Of a stretch of DNA of 40,404 bases, positions 1 through 7,811 are shown piece by piece; position 1 is the first letter of the stretch; every line of letters starts with the position of its first letter. The position numbers and the translations under genes are program-made. This DNA is from JAISFI01 sp031552335. Its GTDB lineage: Bacteria; Bacteroidota; Bacteroidia; Bacteroidales; Azobacteroidaceae. Below the pieces are notes generated by a model, which ran no database searches, was not told the DNA's origin, and saw only the letters and a list, made by a program, of their open reading frames with translations. Location of the stretch: NCBI GenBank assembly GCA_031552335.1, contig JAVBMQ010000017.1, forward strand, positions 1-40,404, written 5' to 3'.

Positions 1-1
1 A

Positions 2-196
2 TACAACACCAGTTTTGAAGACAAGCTCAGGTATGACCTCCTGTATATCAGCAACTACTCGCTATTCCAGGATTTCCTGATTATCCTGCAGACAATCAAG
101 ATACTGTTCCTGAAAGAGAGTACCGAAGGGGCGGATACCCCTGTACCGGTTAAGGAAGTAAAAGAATCTGTTACGGAAACCCCTATCGGTGTGTGA
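2..196 (+). CDS. Undecaprenyl-phosphate sugar phosphotransferase, C-terminal end (partial)
   Basis: The reading frame is open from the left edge and ends at TGA 194-196, giving the last 64 residues of a protein whose start lies outside the window. The segment reads YDLLYISNYSLFQDFLIILQ, the usual end of the bacterial sugar transferase domain (WcaJ/WbaP family, PF02397), in which a K/R-Y-D-x-x-Y-I-x-N-x-S stretch is followed by a helix and a variable tail. Enzymes of this family load the first sugar-1-phosphate onto undecaprenyl phosphate at the inner membrane and so start a polysaccharide repeat unit. Its position just before glycan-modification genes and a flippase fits that role. The tail after the domain is about 25 residues long and not conserved. 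The assignment rests on a short fragment. Confidence 0.7.
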   Translation, partial: YNTSFEDKLRYDLLYISNYSLFQDFLIILQTIKILFLKESTEGADTPVPVKEVKESVTETPIGV

Positions 197-299
197 ATGG
201 AACAAAATTCCAATTAGTTTTTCCCTGGTTCATGCTTTCTTAAGATGAACTTTAATTATTATACAAGATTTGTAGAAAGAAAAAAAAGAAAATCTAAAA

Positions 300-1586
300 A
301 TGCATATATATTCAAAAATAAAAAAAACAGTCAAGCCGGCAATCCCTAATGGCATACTCTATCGCAAGGAATTATCCCGGATAAAAGAATTCCGGTCGAA
401 TTATTCACAAGTAATCGAACGATTGAAAAATAAGGAAAAGATTAAAGTTGCCTTCTTCCTGATCCATAGTTCGGTTTGGAAATATGATCAATTGTTCCGG
501 CTCATGCTGGCCGATGAACGCTTTGATCCCCTTGTGGTTATATGCCCGTATACAGCTTATGGGGAAGAGACTATGATAAAAGACATGGCGCTGGCAGAAG
601 AATTCATCCGGTCAAAACATTATCCCTACCTGGTAACTTTGGATTTTCAAACCGGTGAATGGCTAGATGTAAAACAAACAATCAAGCCCGATATTGTTTT
701 CTATACCAATCCCCACCGGCTAACCAAAGAAGAGTATTATATAGAAAATTATACCGACAGTTTGAACTGTTATGTGCAGTATTCATTCCACATTTCCCAT
801 TTGAATGAAATGCAATACAACCAGATGTTTCACAATTACCTGTACCGGGCATTTTATGAGACCCTGGTACATTTGAAAATGGCCAGCCGCCATTCTTTGA
901 TAAAAGCCGCCAATGTAGAAATAACAGGATATCCGGGAGTAGATGTTTTTTTGGATAAAGGGTACCTGCCGGCTGATCCCTGGAAAATCAAAGACAGGAA
1001 AATCAAGCGCATCATCTGGTCTCCCCATCACACGATTGACGATAATGAGAAGTTCCTTTCCTATTCTTGTTTCCTGAAGTATGCAGAATTTATACCTGCT
1101 ATGGCAGAAAAATATAAAGGCCTTATCCAGGTAGCATTCAAACCCCATCCGATATTAAAAGCCAAATTGAATGCGTTGTGGGGAAAAGATCGTACCGGAC
1201 TCTATTACGAAAAATGGGAAAAAGGAGAAAACCTGCAATTGGAAGAATCGGGTTATATAGATCTTTTCCTCACCTCAGATGCCATCGTTAATGATTCAGG
1301 GTCTTTTATCGCAGAATATTTGTTTGTAAACAAAAGGTCAGCATTCATGTATAATGACGAAAAGATAAGTGAACGGCTGAATGAGTTCGGTAAAATGGCC
1401 ATTAATTGTTATGAAAAGATATTTAACGGGAATGACCTGGAAAAATTCATAGGAAACCTCATCCACGAAACAAGCGATCAAAAGCAGGAACTCAGAAACA
1501 AATTTATCAACGATTATATTTCCCAGACCAAAGGAAATTCCGCTTCCGAAAATATATTAACCAGTTTAAAAACTAAATTATCATGA
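300..1586 (+). CDS. CDP-glycerol glycerophosphotransferase-like protein (TagB/SpsB family)
   Basis: This 428-residue protein most resembles the CDP-glycerol:poly(glycerophosphate) glycerophosphotransferase family (PF04464). The visible family-like blocks are IWSPHHT near residue 240, FKPHP near 283 with the conserved Lys-x-His-Pro, and SDAIVNDSGSFIAEYLF near 335, which corresponds to the S-D-x-x-I-x-D-x-S-S region that binds the CDP-activated substrate. No signal peptide or membrane segment is apparent, so it should act on the cytoplasmic face on a lipid-linked glycan. The next gene overlaps its stop by four bases (ATGA) and encodes the enzyme that makes CDP-glycerol, which strongly supports glycerol phosphate as the donated group. 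The start ATG follows an A-rich leader typical of Bacteroidota. The acceptor glycan cannot be told from the sequence. Confidence 0.75.
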   Translation: MHIYSKIKKTVKPAIPNGILYRKELSRIKEFRSNYSQVIERLKNKEKIKVAFFLIHSSVWKYDQLFRLMLADERFDPLVVICPYTAYGEETMIKDMALAEEFIRSKHYPYLVTLDFQTGEWLDVKQTIKPDIVFYTNPHRLTKEEYYIENYTDSLNCYVQYSFHISHLNEMQYNQMFHNYLYRAFYETLVHLKMASRHSLIKAANVEITGYPGVDVFLDKGYLPADPWKIKDRKIKRIIWSPHHTIDDNEKFLSYSCFLKYAEFIPAMAEKYKGLIQVAFKPHPILKAKLNALWGKDRTGLYYEKWEKGENLQLEESGYIDLFLTSDAIVNDSGSFIAEYLFVNKRSAFMYNDEKISERLNEFGKMAINCYEKIFNGNDLEKFIGNLIHETSDQKQELRNKFINDYISQTKGNSASENILTSLKTKLS

Positions 1587-2002
1587 TCATAGGTTATACA
1601 TCCGGAGTATTTGACTTATTCCACGTAGGTCACCTGAACCTGTTGAAAAATGCCAAAGGAGTCTGCGACAAACTCATTGTAGGGGTTTCCACCGATGAGT
1701 TGGTTTCCTACAAAAACAAAAAAGCGGTGATCCCTTTTGAAGAACGCATAGAGATTGTAAGGAGTGTCAGGTATGTGGATGCTGTTGTCCCACAATATAA
1801 CATGGACAAGCTGGAAATGTGTTTGAAGTTAAAAGCCAGTGTCCTGATCGTAGGTGATGACTGGTATAAACATGAAAGATGGAAGGCGTACGAAGAAGAA
1901 CTGATAAAAGAACAGATTCAAATCATGTATTTCCCTTATACAAAAGGAATATCCTCCACTTTGATTAACGATACATTAAAATCCTTACGCAATGAGAAGT
2001 GA
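1583..2002 (+). CDS. tagD: Glycerol-3-phosphate cytidylyltransferase
   Basis: The 139-residue protein has the full signature of the small nucleotidyltransferase fold: GVFDLFHVGHLNLL with the HxGH motif at residues 14-17, VGDDWY at 90-95, and ISSTLI at 123-128, the counterpart of the ISTT motif. The GDDW block and the length match glycerol-3-phosphate cytidylyltransferase (TagD/TarD), which makes CDP-glycerol from CTP and sn-glycerol 3-phosphate. Related enzymes acting on ethanolamine phosphate or FAD precursors are the main alternatives. It overlaps the preceding glycerophosphotransferase-like gene by four bases and the following gene by eleven, so the three are translationally coupled. Together they predict glycerol phosphate on a surface polysaccharide of this Gram-negative organism. 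Confidence 0.85.
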   Translation: MIIGYTSGVFDLFHVGHLNLLKNAKGVCDKLIVGVSTDELVSYKNKKAVIPFEERIEIVRSVRYVDAVVPQYNMDKLEMCLKLKASVLIVGDDWYKHERWKAYEEELIKEQIQIMYFPYTKGISSTLINDTLKSLRNEK

Positions 2003-3356
2003 TACGGATTGTTTCGGGTTAAACCAGTTATATTTTGACACTGTAACCCAAGAATGGTTTAACAACTTACAGGATAAAATAGAACAAGACGGGTTCTGTG
2101 ATTATTCCGGCGCCGGCCTCTCTTCTTTCCTGGGATTCCGCTACCCGGTCTTAAACCATTCAATGTTTGATGATATCACAAGGTTGGACTCCGGTGAATC
2201 CTTCATCAAAAATGCAACTTCTTATGATATTAAAACTGCATGGAAACCTGTCTTTGGAGAGGGGGGACAAATCCCCTTCGGACAAGCGAAAAAGAAAGTG
2301 GAGGATTTATTGCTTCAATCCATTGCCAGATTAATTGAGAACAAAAAACGGATAGGCGTTACTTTGTCCGGAGGATTGGACAGTTCCCTGATTGCCGCCA
2401 TGGTAAAGCAGAACTTCCCGGATAAAGAAGTATATACTTATACCTGTGGTTTTTATGGTGATGATGAATTTGAATATGCCAGGATTGTTGCAGGGCTGTA
2501 TTCGGATAAACATACCGAGTTTGTTTTGTATGAAGATGATTTCCTGGGCAACACGTCCATATTACCTGATTTGATCAGACAAAAATGCGCTCCGCTGCAT
2601 CCCAATGAATTAGGCCTTGCCGTTGCCGAATCTAAAGCGAAGGAAGATGCTTGCGAAATTGTTTTATGTGGTGAAGGCGCCGATGATATTTTCGGTGGAT
2701 ATGGTCAGATCTTAAGGATGTACCTGAATTATAGCGGCGAGATCAAAAACTTCCCGGATTTTTTCTTTCAACGCTACCTTTACTTTTCTGTCGATGAAAT
2801 ACAAAGTATCCTGAAAGAAAAGTATTTTGTGAATCCGGTCGGTATTGGAAGAAAAATCTTTGAAGAAGATGAACTCCCGGAAAATATACAAAACCAGGTG
2901 TTTTATTTTATCCAGAGGATACATACCCGGGGATTGGTCGAAAGGGGATTGAATGCATTGAAATACAATGGATTTGGACAGGGTTTTGTATTTGCAGATC
3001 CACAACTCGTGGATTATGTCAACGCACTACCGTTTAATTATAAAATCAAATGGAAAGAAGGTGTTGATGAAAAAACGGTGCAGGGCTTAAATTATAAGGA
3101 AATCAGCGAACAGTATGATATCCCCAAATATATGTTGAAAGTTATTGCAGAAAGCTATTTGCCCGGGACAATTATTTACCGGAAAAAGAAAGGATTTCCT
3201 GTCCCATTTGAAAAATGGCTCTCTGGAATGAATGATTATCCATTCAATAAATCGGTGTTTCATGATTTTGATTTGAGTGCGTTTTCCGGATTGAAAAAAT
3301 TCATGCTGGTCAATTTGAATACATTCATTGAACTTTTTTCAAAATATAAAAAATAA
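1992..3356 (+). CDS. Asparagine synthase-like amidotransferase lacking the glutaminase domain
   Basis: The 454-residue protein carries the ATP-pyrophosphatase (synthetase) half of asparagine synthetase B. The PP-loop SGGLDSS is at residues 126-132 and GEGADDIFGGY at 227-237; both bind ATP and the acyl substrate in the AsnB family. AsnB proteins are normally 550-630 residues and begin Met-Cys, with Cys as the glutaminase nucleophile. Here residue 2 is Arg and only about 85 residues precede the linker. That stretch (SSFLGFRYPVLNHSMFDDI) resembles just the end of the glutaminase domain. The protein is therefore likely to use free ammonia or a separate glutaminase, or to do another ATP-dependent ligation. 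Its place in a polysaccharide operon suggests amidation of a sugar acid, which is an inference. The start overlaps tagD by eleven bases. Confidence 0.8.
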   Translation: MRSDTDCFGLNQLYFDTVTQEWFNNLQDKIEQDGFCDYSGAGLSSFLGFRYPVLNHSMFDDITRLDSGESFIKNATSYDIKTAWKPVFGEGGQIPFGQAKKKVEDLLLQSIARLIENKKRIGVTLSGGLDSSLIAAMVKQNFPDKEVYTYTCGFYGDDEFEYARIVAGLYSDKHTEFVLYEDDFLGNTSILPDLIRQKCAPLHPNELGLAVAESKAKEDACEIVLCGEGADDIFGGYGQILRMYLNYSGEIKNFPDFFFQRYLYFSVDEIQSILKEKYFVNPVGIGRKIFEEDELPENIQNQVFYFIQRIHTRGLVERGLNALKYNGFGQGFVFADPQLVDYVNALPFNYKIKWKEGVDEKTVQGLNYKEISEQYDIPKYMLKVIAESYLPGTIIYRKKKGFPVPFEKWLSGMNDYPFNKSVFHDFDLSAFSGLKKFMLVNLNTFIELFSKYKK

Positions 3357-3358
3357 GT

Positions 3359-4798
3359 ATGTCCCTGAAACAGAAAGCATTCTCAGGTATCCTCTGGAAG
3401 TTCATCGAACAAGCCTCGGTTGGCATTGCCGGATTTGTAATCAGCATTGTTTTAGCCCGTTTACTATCTCCTTCCGACTATGGATTAATTGGTATGTTGT
3501 CTGTTTTTATAGCACTCTCTTCCACAATCGTGGAAAGTGGCTTCGGGTCGGCATTGATTCAGAAAAGGGACCGGACAGCGATGGACATGAATACGGTCTT
3601 TTTGTTCAATGTATTTATTTCTGTGGTATGTTATCTTATTTTGTATTTGTCGGCTCCCTTTATTGCCGGTTTCTACAAAACGCCCTTATTGATCCCAATC
3701 CTGAAAGTTCTCGGACTGAATATTATCATTAACTCCTTCAATTCGATCCAACGCACCCAACTGCAGATCAAAATTGATTTCAAGACAAGCGCCAAAGTAT
3801 CTTTTACCGGGCTTGTAGCAGGAGGCATTGTGGCGGTTGTTTTAGCCTATAAAGGATTCGGTGTCTGGTCTTTGGTCGCACAAAGCCTTACCAATGCCCT
3901 GATTACGACAGTTGCATTCTGGTTTTATTCCGCCTGGAGGCCTTCGCTTGCATTTTCCTTTGACTCGCTGAAAAGCTTATTCCGCTTTGGTTCCAAGCTT
4001 TTGTTGGGGGGTGTTTATGCCATATCCCTGAATAATATGTATGATATAATTATCGGTAAAGTATATAAATCGGAAGAGCTGGGTATTTATACCAGGGCCA
4101 ATCAATTACCATCATTAATATCAACGGTATTAAACACGGTCATTAATTCGGTAACATTTCCACTGATGAGTGCAGTCAATGATGATAGGGAACGGATGGT
4201 TAATATATACGGTAAAATGTTATCAATGACGGCTTTTGTCGTTTTTCCGGTAATGACTTTGCTGGCCATCTTATCCAAACCCTTCGTCTCTGTGGTTTTG
4301 ACCGATAAGTGGATCGCGATTGTCCCTTTGATGCAATGTTTGTGCTTTGTCCGGATGTTGACTCCGGTAAGTGCACTGAACCTGAATATACTCAATGCTG
4401 CCGGAAGACCGGATTTATTCCTGAAAACAGATTTGTATAAATTCCCGTTGATTGTACTCAATATGGTTATTACAATACCTTTGGGTATCAAATATGTGGC
4501 TATCGGAAGTATGGTAGTTACCATCCTGGGTTATTTTATCAATACCTATTTCCCCGGGAAGATTTTAGGGTATGGTGCAATGAGGCAGATGAAAGATTGT
4601 GCTAAAATAGTTGGGGCGGTTTGTATCATGTCCATACTGACAATCCCATGGCTATTTATTATCCAGAATCAGGGATTAATGTTATTGGCCGGAGGAACCA
4701 CAGGAGGGATCTCATTTCTTACAGCTTGTTATGTCTTAAAAGTGAAAGAATTGGATGAATTCAAATCTGCTTGTGTGGAAATAATCAGGAAACTTTGA
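3359..4798 (+). CDS. Lipopolysaccharide/capsule repeat-unit flippase (Wzx/WzxC type, MOP superfamily)
   Basis: This 479-residue protein is hydrophobic throughout, with about 12-14 predicted membrane segments. It begins with the family hallmark FSGILWKFIEQASVGIAGFV, followed by VLARLLSPSDYGLIGM, typical of WzxC-like polysaccharide transporters (PF13440 and PF01943). Such proteins move undecaprenyl-linked oligosaccharides from the cytoplasmic to the periplasmic face of the inner membrane. It starts two bases after the stop of the asparagine-synthase-like gene and closes the plus-strand polysaccharide operon. The convergent dnaJ gene ends only 18 bases further on, with no recognisable terminator in the gap. 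The exact glycan substrate is not predictable. Confidence 0.88.
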   Translation: MSLKQKAFSGILWKFIEQASVGIAGFVISIVLARLLSPSDYGLIGMLSVFIALSSTIVESGFGSALIQKRDRTAMDMNTVFLFNVFISVVCYLILYLSAPFIAGFYKTPLLIPILKVLGLNIIINSFNSIQRTQLQIKIDFKTSAKVSFTGLVAGGIVAVVLAYKGFGVWSLVAQSLTNALITTVAFWFYSAWRPSLAFSFDSLKSLFRFGSKLLLGGVYAISLNNMYDIIIGKVYKSEELGIYTRANQLPSLISTVLNTVINSVTFPLMSAVNDDRERMVNIYGKMLSMTAFVVFPVMTLLAILSKPFVSVVLTDKWIAIVPLMQCLCFVRMLTPVSALNLNILNAAGRPDLFLKTDLYKFPLIVLNMVITIPLGIKYVAIGSMVVTILGYFINTYFPGKILGYGAMRQMKDCAKIVGAVCIMSILTIPWLFIIQNQGLMLLAGGTTGGISFLTACYVLKVKELDEFKSACVEIIRKL

Positions 4799-4816
4799 CA
4801 AACAAGCCATCAATGA

Positions 4817-5974
4817 TCATTCAAATATCTGCCTGAACTTCTTAAATATCTTTTCTTTCTGTGAAACAGAAGGCTTAAAATTTTCAGATTCTTCCAATTG
4901 ATCCAGAGTCTTCTTTTCTTCGGAAGAAAGATTTTCAGGTACATAAATATTAATATTGACCTTTAAATCGCCGGTTCCATAATGATTGATACTGGGAAGA
5001 CCTTTGTTTCTTAAACGAAGAACTTTCCCCGGTTGAGTTCCCGGTTCTATTTTTACTTTAGCTTTTCCGTCAACAGTCGGAACCTCTACAGTTCCTCCCA
5101 TAGCAGCTGTCGGGAAGCTTATTAAAAGATTATATATCAGATCGTTTTCATCCCGAATCAGTTCTGCATGCGGTTCTTCTTCTATCAGGATCAATAAATC
5201 GCCGTTGACGCCTCCCCTACGGGCAGCATTTCCTCTTCCACTCATCGAAAGCTGCATTCCCTCCATTACTCCGGCCGGAATATTGATGGTTATTTGCTCT
5301 TCGTCAAGTAAAACCCCTTCCCCATTACAATGCTTACACTTCTTGGTAACAATCTTACCATCACCATTACAAGTAGGACAAACAGATGAAGATTGCATTT
5401 GTCCGAAAATCGTATTGGAAACATGGGTTACAGCTCCTGATCCACGACAAGTATCACAGGTTTTTATACCATCAGAACCTTCGGCTCCGGTACCGGAACA
5501 ATGATTACATGTGATATATTTTTTGACTTTGATTTTTTTCTCAACCCCGGTAGCCACTTCTTTAAGGGTTAATTTCACCCGGACTCTCAAATCGGAACCT
5601 CTTCGGGTACGACGTCCACCGCCACCAAAACCACTGCCAAAACCTCCACCAAATCCGGAAAAATGACCACCAAAGATATCTCCGAATTGTGAGAATATGT
5701 CATCCATTGACATACCACCACCATTAAAACCACCGCCACCGGCAGCTCCGCCTACTCCGGCATGTCCGAACTGATCATAACGCTGACGCTTATTTGCATC
5801 ACTCAATATTTCATAAGCTTCTGCAGCCTCTTTGAATTTTTCTTCCGCAGATTTATCATTCGGGTTTTTGTCGGGGTGATATTGAATCGCTTTTTTACGA
5901 TATGCTTTTTTTATTTCTTCAGCAGATGCATTTTTAGCAACCCCCAACACTTCATAATAATCTCTTTTAGCCAT
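4817..5974 (-). CDS. dnaJ: Chaperone protein DnaJ (type I Hsp40)
   Basis: A complete type I DnaJ of 385 residues. The J domain has the HPD triad at residues 33-35, which stimulates the DnaK ATPase. A Gly/Phe-rich linker follows at about 70-125. Four zinc-binding CxxCxGxG repeats come next (CNHCSGTG, CDTCRGSG, CPTCNGDG, CKHCNGEG), then the two substrate-binding beta domains. It acts in the cytoplasm with DnaK and GrpE in protein folding and heat-shock recovery. It lies 12 bases downstream of grpE on the same strand, forming a grpE-dnaJ operon; dnaK and hrcA are not in the window. Nothing is missing or unusual. Confidence 0.97.
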   Translation of the reverse strand: MAKRDYYEVLGVAKNASAEEIKKAYRKKAIQYHPDKNPNDKSAEEKFKEAAEAYEILSDANKRQRYDQFGHAGVGGAAGGGGFNGGGMSMDDIFSQFGDIFGGHFSGFGGGFGSGFGGGGRRTRRGSDLRVRVKLTLKEVATGVEKKIKVKKYITCNHCSGTGAEGSDGIKTCDTCRGSGAVTHVSNTIFGQMQSSSVCPTCNGDGKIVTKKCKHCNGEGVLLDEEQITINIPAGVMEGMQLSMSGRGNAARRGGVNGDLLILIEEEPHAELIRDENDLIYNLLISFPTAAMGGTVEVPTVDGKAKVKIEPGTQPGKVLRLRNKGLPSINHYGTGDLKVNINIYVPENLSSEEKKTLDQLEESENFKPSVSQKEKIFKKFRQIFE

Positions 5975-5986
5975 TTTTGCTTGTAT

Positions 5987-6553
5987 TTATTCTCCAACTA
6001 CAACTTTTGCATGACGGATCACCTTTTCATTCAAAGTATATCCTTTTTGCACACAATCTACCACTTTGCCTTTCAATGATTCATCAGGAGCAGGAATGGT
6101 TGCCACAGCATCCATCAGGTCCGCATTAAAATCCTGTTCTTTTGTCTCAATGGCCTTTACTCCGTTTTGATTCAAATATGATAATAACTTATTATAAATC
6201 AGCACAACACCTTCAGCTATAGCTTCAGAAACTTCGTCTACAGGCTTGATATGATCAATTGCACGTTCAAAATCGTCAATAACAGGAAGGATTCCTGTCA
6301 AAACCTGTTCCCCTCCATTTTTAATCAACTCAGCCTTTTCTTTCAACGTCCTGCGCCGATAATTATCATACTCAGCCATCAAACGCAGATGAGTATCTTT
6401 TAATGCAGCTAATTCGGAAGCCAATTTGTCAGTAGAATCTTCTGATTCTTCTGCTTTTTCCTCTACAGACTGCTCATTTGGCGTATCTTCCGTAAAATTG
6501 TCAGCCTCCAGCTCCTTTTCATTGAGCTCATTATCAAGATCTTCTTTCTTCAT
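5987..6553 (-). CDS. grpE: Nucleotide exchange factor GrpE
   Basis: The 188-residue protein has an acidic, low-complexity N-terminus (about residues 1-45), a long coiled coil (about 46-105, with the conserved RLMAEYDNYRRRT), and the C-terminal beta domain with GVVLIYNKLLSYLNQNGV. This is the standard GrpE architecture. It promotes ADP release from DnaK in the cytoplasm. It is the first gene of the grpE-dnaJ pair. Upstream on the minus strand, TACCTTTA at 6643-6650 is one base off the Bacteroidota -7 box and may be its promoter. No CIRCE-type inverted repeat is visible. Confidence 0.96.
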   Translation of the reverse strand: MKKEDLDNELNEKELEADNFTEDTPNEQSVEEKAEESEDSTDKLASELAALKDTHLRLMAEYDNYRRRTLKEKAELIKNGGEQVLTGILPVIDDFERAIDHIKPVDEVSEAIAEGVVLIYNKLLSYLNQNGVKAIETKEQDFNADLMDAVATIPAPDESLKGKVVDCVQKGYTLNEKVIRHAKVVVGE

Positions 6554-6673
6554 TTCTATATTGATTTATTTTTATTTTTCTGATTTTCAAATACTTATAA
6601 AACAATTAAGGCAGGTAAGGCTAAATGAATACTTTCGGTACATAAAGGTATGTATCAAATAGTTTGCCAAAAC

Positions 6674-6705
6674 AAAAAAAGCCGGACAAACAGCCGGCTT
6701 TTTAT
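6674..6705 (-). terminator. Rho-independent terminator after rpoD
   Basis: AGCCGG (6680-6685) and CCGGCT (6694-6699) form a GC-rich stem with an eight-base loop. It is flanked by an A tract and a T tract, so it reads as an intrinsic terminator on both strands. It lies about 20 bases beyond the rpoD stop, in the direction of rpoD transcription, and separates rpoD from grpE. Confidence 0.85.
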
Positions 6706-6724
6706 CACTTTAATAGTGGGGGAT

Positions 6725-7585
6725 TTATCCCAGATAACCTTTAAGTAAATCGTTTTTATTGCTTGTGCGCAATCTTCTGATAGCTTTCTCTTTGATTTGT
6801 CTTACACGCTCTCGAGTCAGCCCAAATTTATCACCAATTTCTTCCAGTGTCATTTCCTGGCTACCAATACCGAAAAACATCTTAATGATGTCTCGTTCAC
6901 GGTCGCTTAAAGTAGAAAGGGTTCTTTCTATTTCCCTGGATAATGACTCGCTCATCAAAGTCCTGTCGGCCACAGGAGCATCATCATTAACCAACACATC
7001 AAGCAAACTGTTATCTTCGCCTTCTACAAAAGGAGCATCAACGGAGATATGTCTTCCGGATACTTTCAATGTATCGGAAATCTTATCTACAGGGATATCC
7101 AATTCTTCTGCAAGTTCTTCGGGAGACGGACGACGTTCGTGTTCTTGTTCAAATTTAGAAAACGCTTTTGTGATCTTGTTCAATGAACCTACCTGGTTCA
7201 AAGGAAGACGAACGATTCTCGACTGTTCTGCCAAAGCTTGCAAAATGGATTGACGTATCCACCATACGGCGTAAGAAATGAATTTAAAACCACGTGTTTC
7301 ATCGAATTTTTCAGCAGCTTTAATCAAACCCAAGTTACCTTCATTAATCAAGTCAGGCAAACTCAACCCCTGGTTTTGATACTGTTTAGCCACGGAAACC
7401 ACAAAACGAAGGTTTGCACGGGTTAACTTTTCCAACGCAGCACGGTCACCCCTACGGATAGCTTGCGCCAACTCAACCTCTTCTTCTACGGTAATGAGGT
7501 CTTCACGGCCTATTTCCTGAAGATATTTGTCGAGAGAAGCACTTTCGCGATTGGTGATCGACTTTGTAATTTTTAATTGTCTCAT
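6725..7585 (-). CDS. rpoD: Primary RNA polymerase sigma factor (RpoD/SigA, Bacteroidota short form)
   Basis: The 286-residue protein is a group 1 sigma factor of the short Bacteroidota form, which lacks region 1.1. Region 1.2 includes SLDKYLQEIGREDLIT. Region 2 contains NLRFVVSVAKQYQNQGL, the DLINEGNLGLI core-binding block and the -10 recognition helix region FKFISYAVWWIRQSI. Region 3 begins with RIVRLPLNQ. Region 4.2 ends in the helix-turn-helix LEEIGDKFGLTRERVRQIKEKA. Orthologues in Bacteroides direct transcription from promoters with -33 TTTG and -7 TAnnTTTG, the box found repeatedly in this window. The gene has its own such promoter at 7611-7618 and a terminator at 6674-6705, so it is probably monocistronic. 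Confidence 0.97.
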   Translation of the reverse strand: MRQLKITKSITNRESASLDKYLQEIGREDLITVEEEVELAQAIRRGDRAALEKLTRANLRFVVSVAKQYQNQGLSLPDLINEGNLGLIKAAEKFDETRGFKFISYAVWWIRQSILQALAEQSRIVRLPLNQVGSLNKITKAFSKFEQEHERRPSPEELAEELDIPVDKISDTLKVSGRHISVDAPFVEGEDNSLLDVLVNDDAPVADRTLMSESLSREIERTLSTLSDRERDIIKMFFGIGSQEMTLEEIGDKFGLTRERVRQIKEKAIRRLRTSNKNDLLKGYLG

Positions 7586-7610
7586 TTATTTTTTGCGAAA
7601 TTTCGGGTTG

Positions 7611-7618
7611 CAAAGTTA
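7611..7618 (-). promoter_or_regulatory. -7 promoter box for rpoD
   Basis: TAACTTTG on the minus strand matches the Bacteroidota -7 consensus TAnnTTTG and lies 26 bases upstream of the rpoD start. A run reading TTTTTTG ends at 7642, about 23 bases upstream, and could serve as a loosely spaced -33 element. Confidence 0.6.
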
Positions 7619-7811
7619 ATAAATTATTCAGAGAATGGATGCAAAAAACACAATATATTTTTTACACCTAAAAGACCAAACATATAAATATCGGAAATTT
7701 TAACACGGCAAAAGAAAATAAACATGATAATCGTTGAATTAAATGATTGTCAAAGTTTTCGTTTTTTTTCGTATTATCACGCTTATTTTCTCTGCCAGGT
7801 TCCTATAAAGA

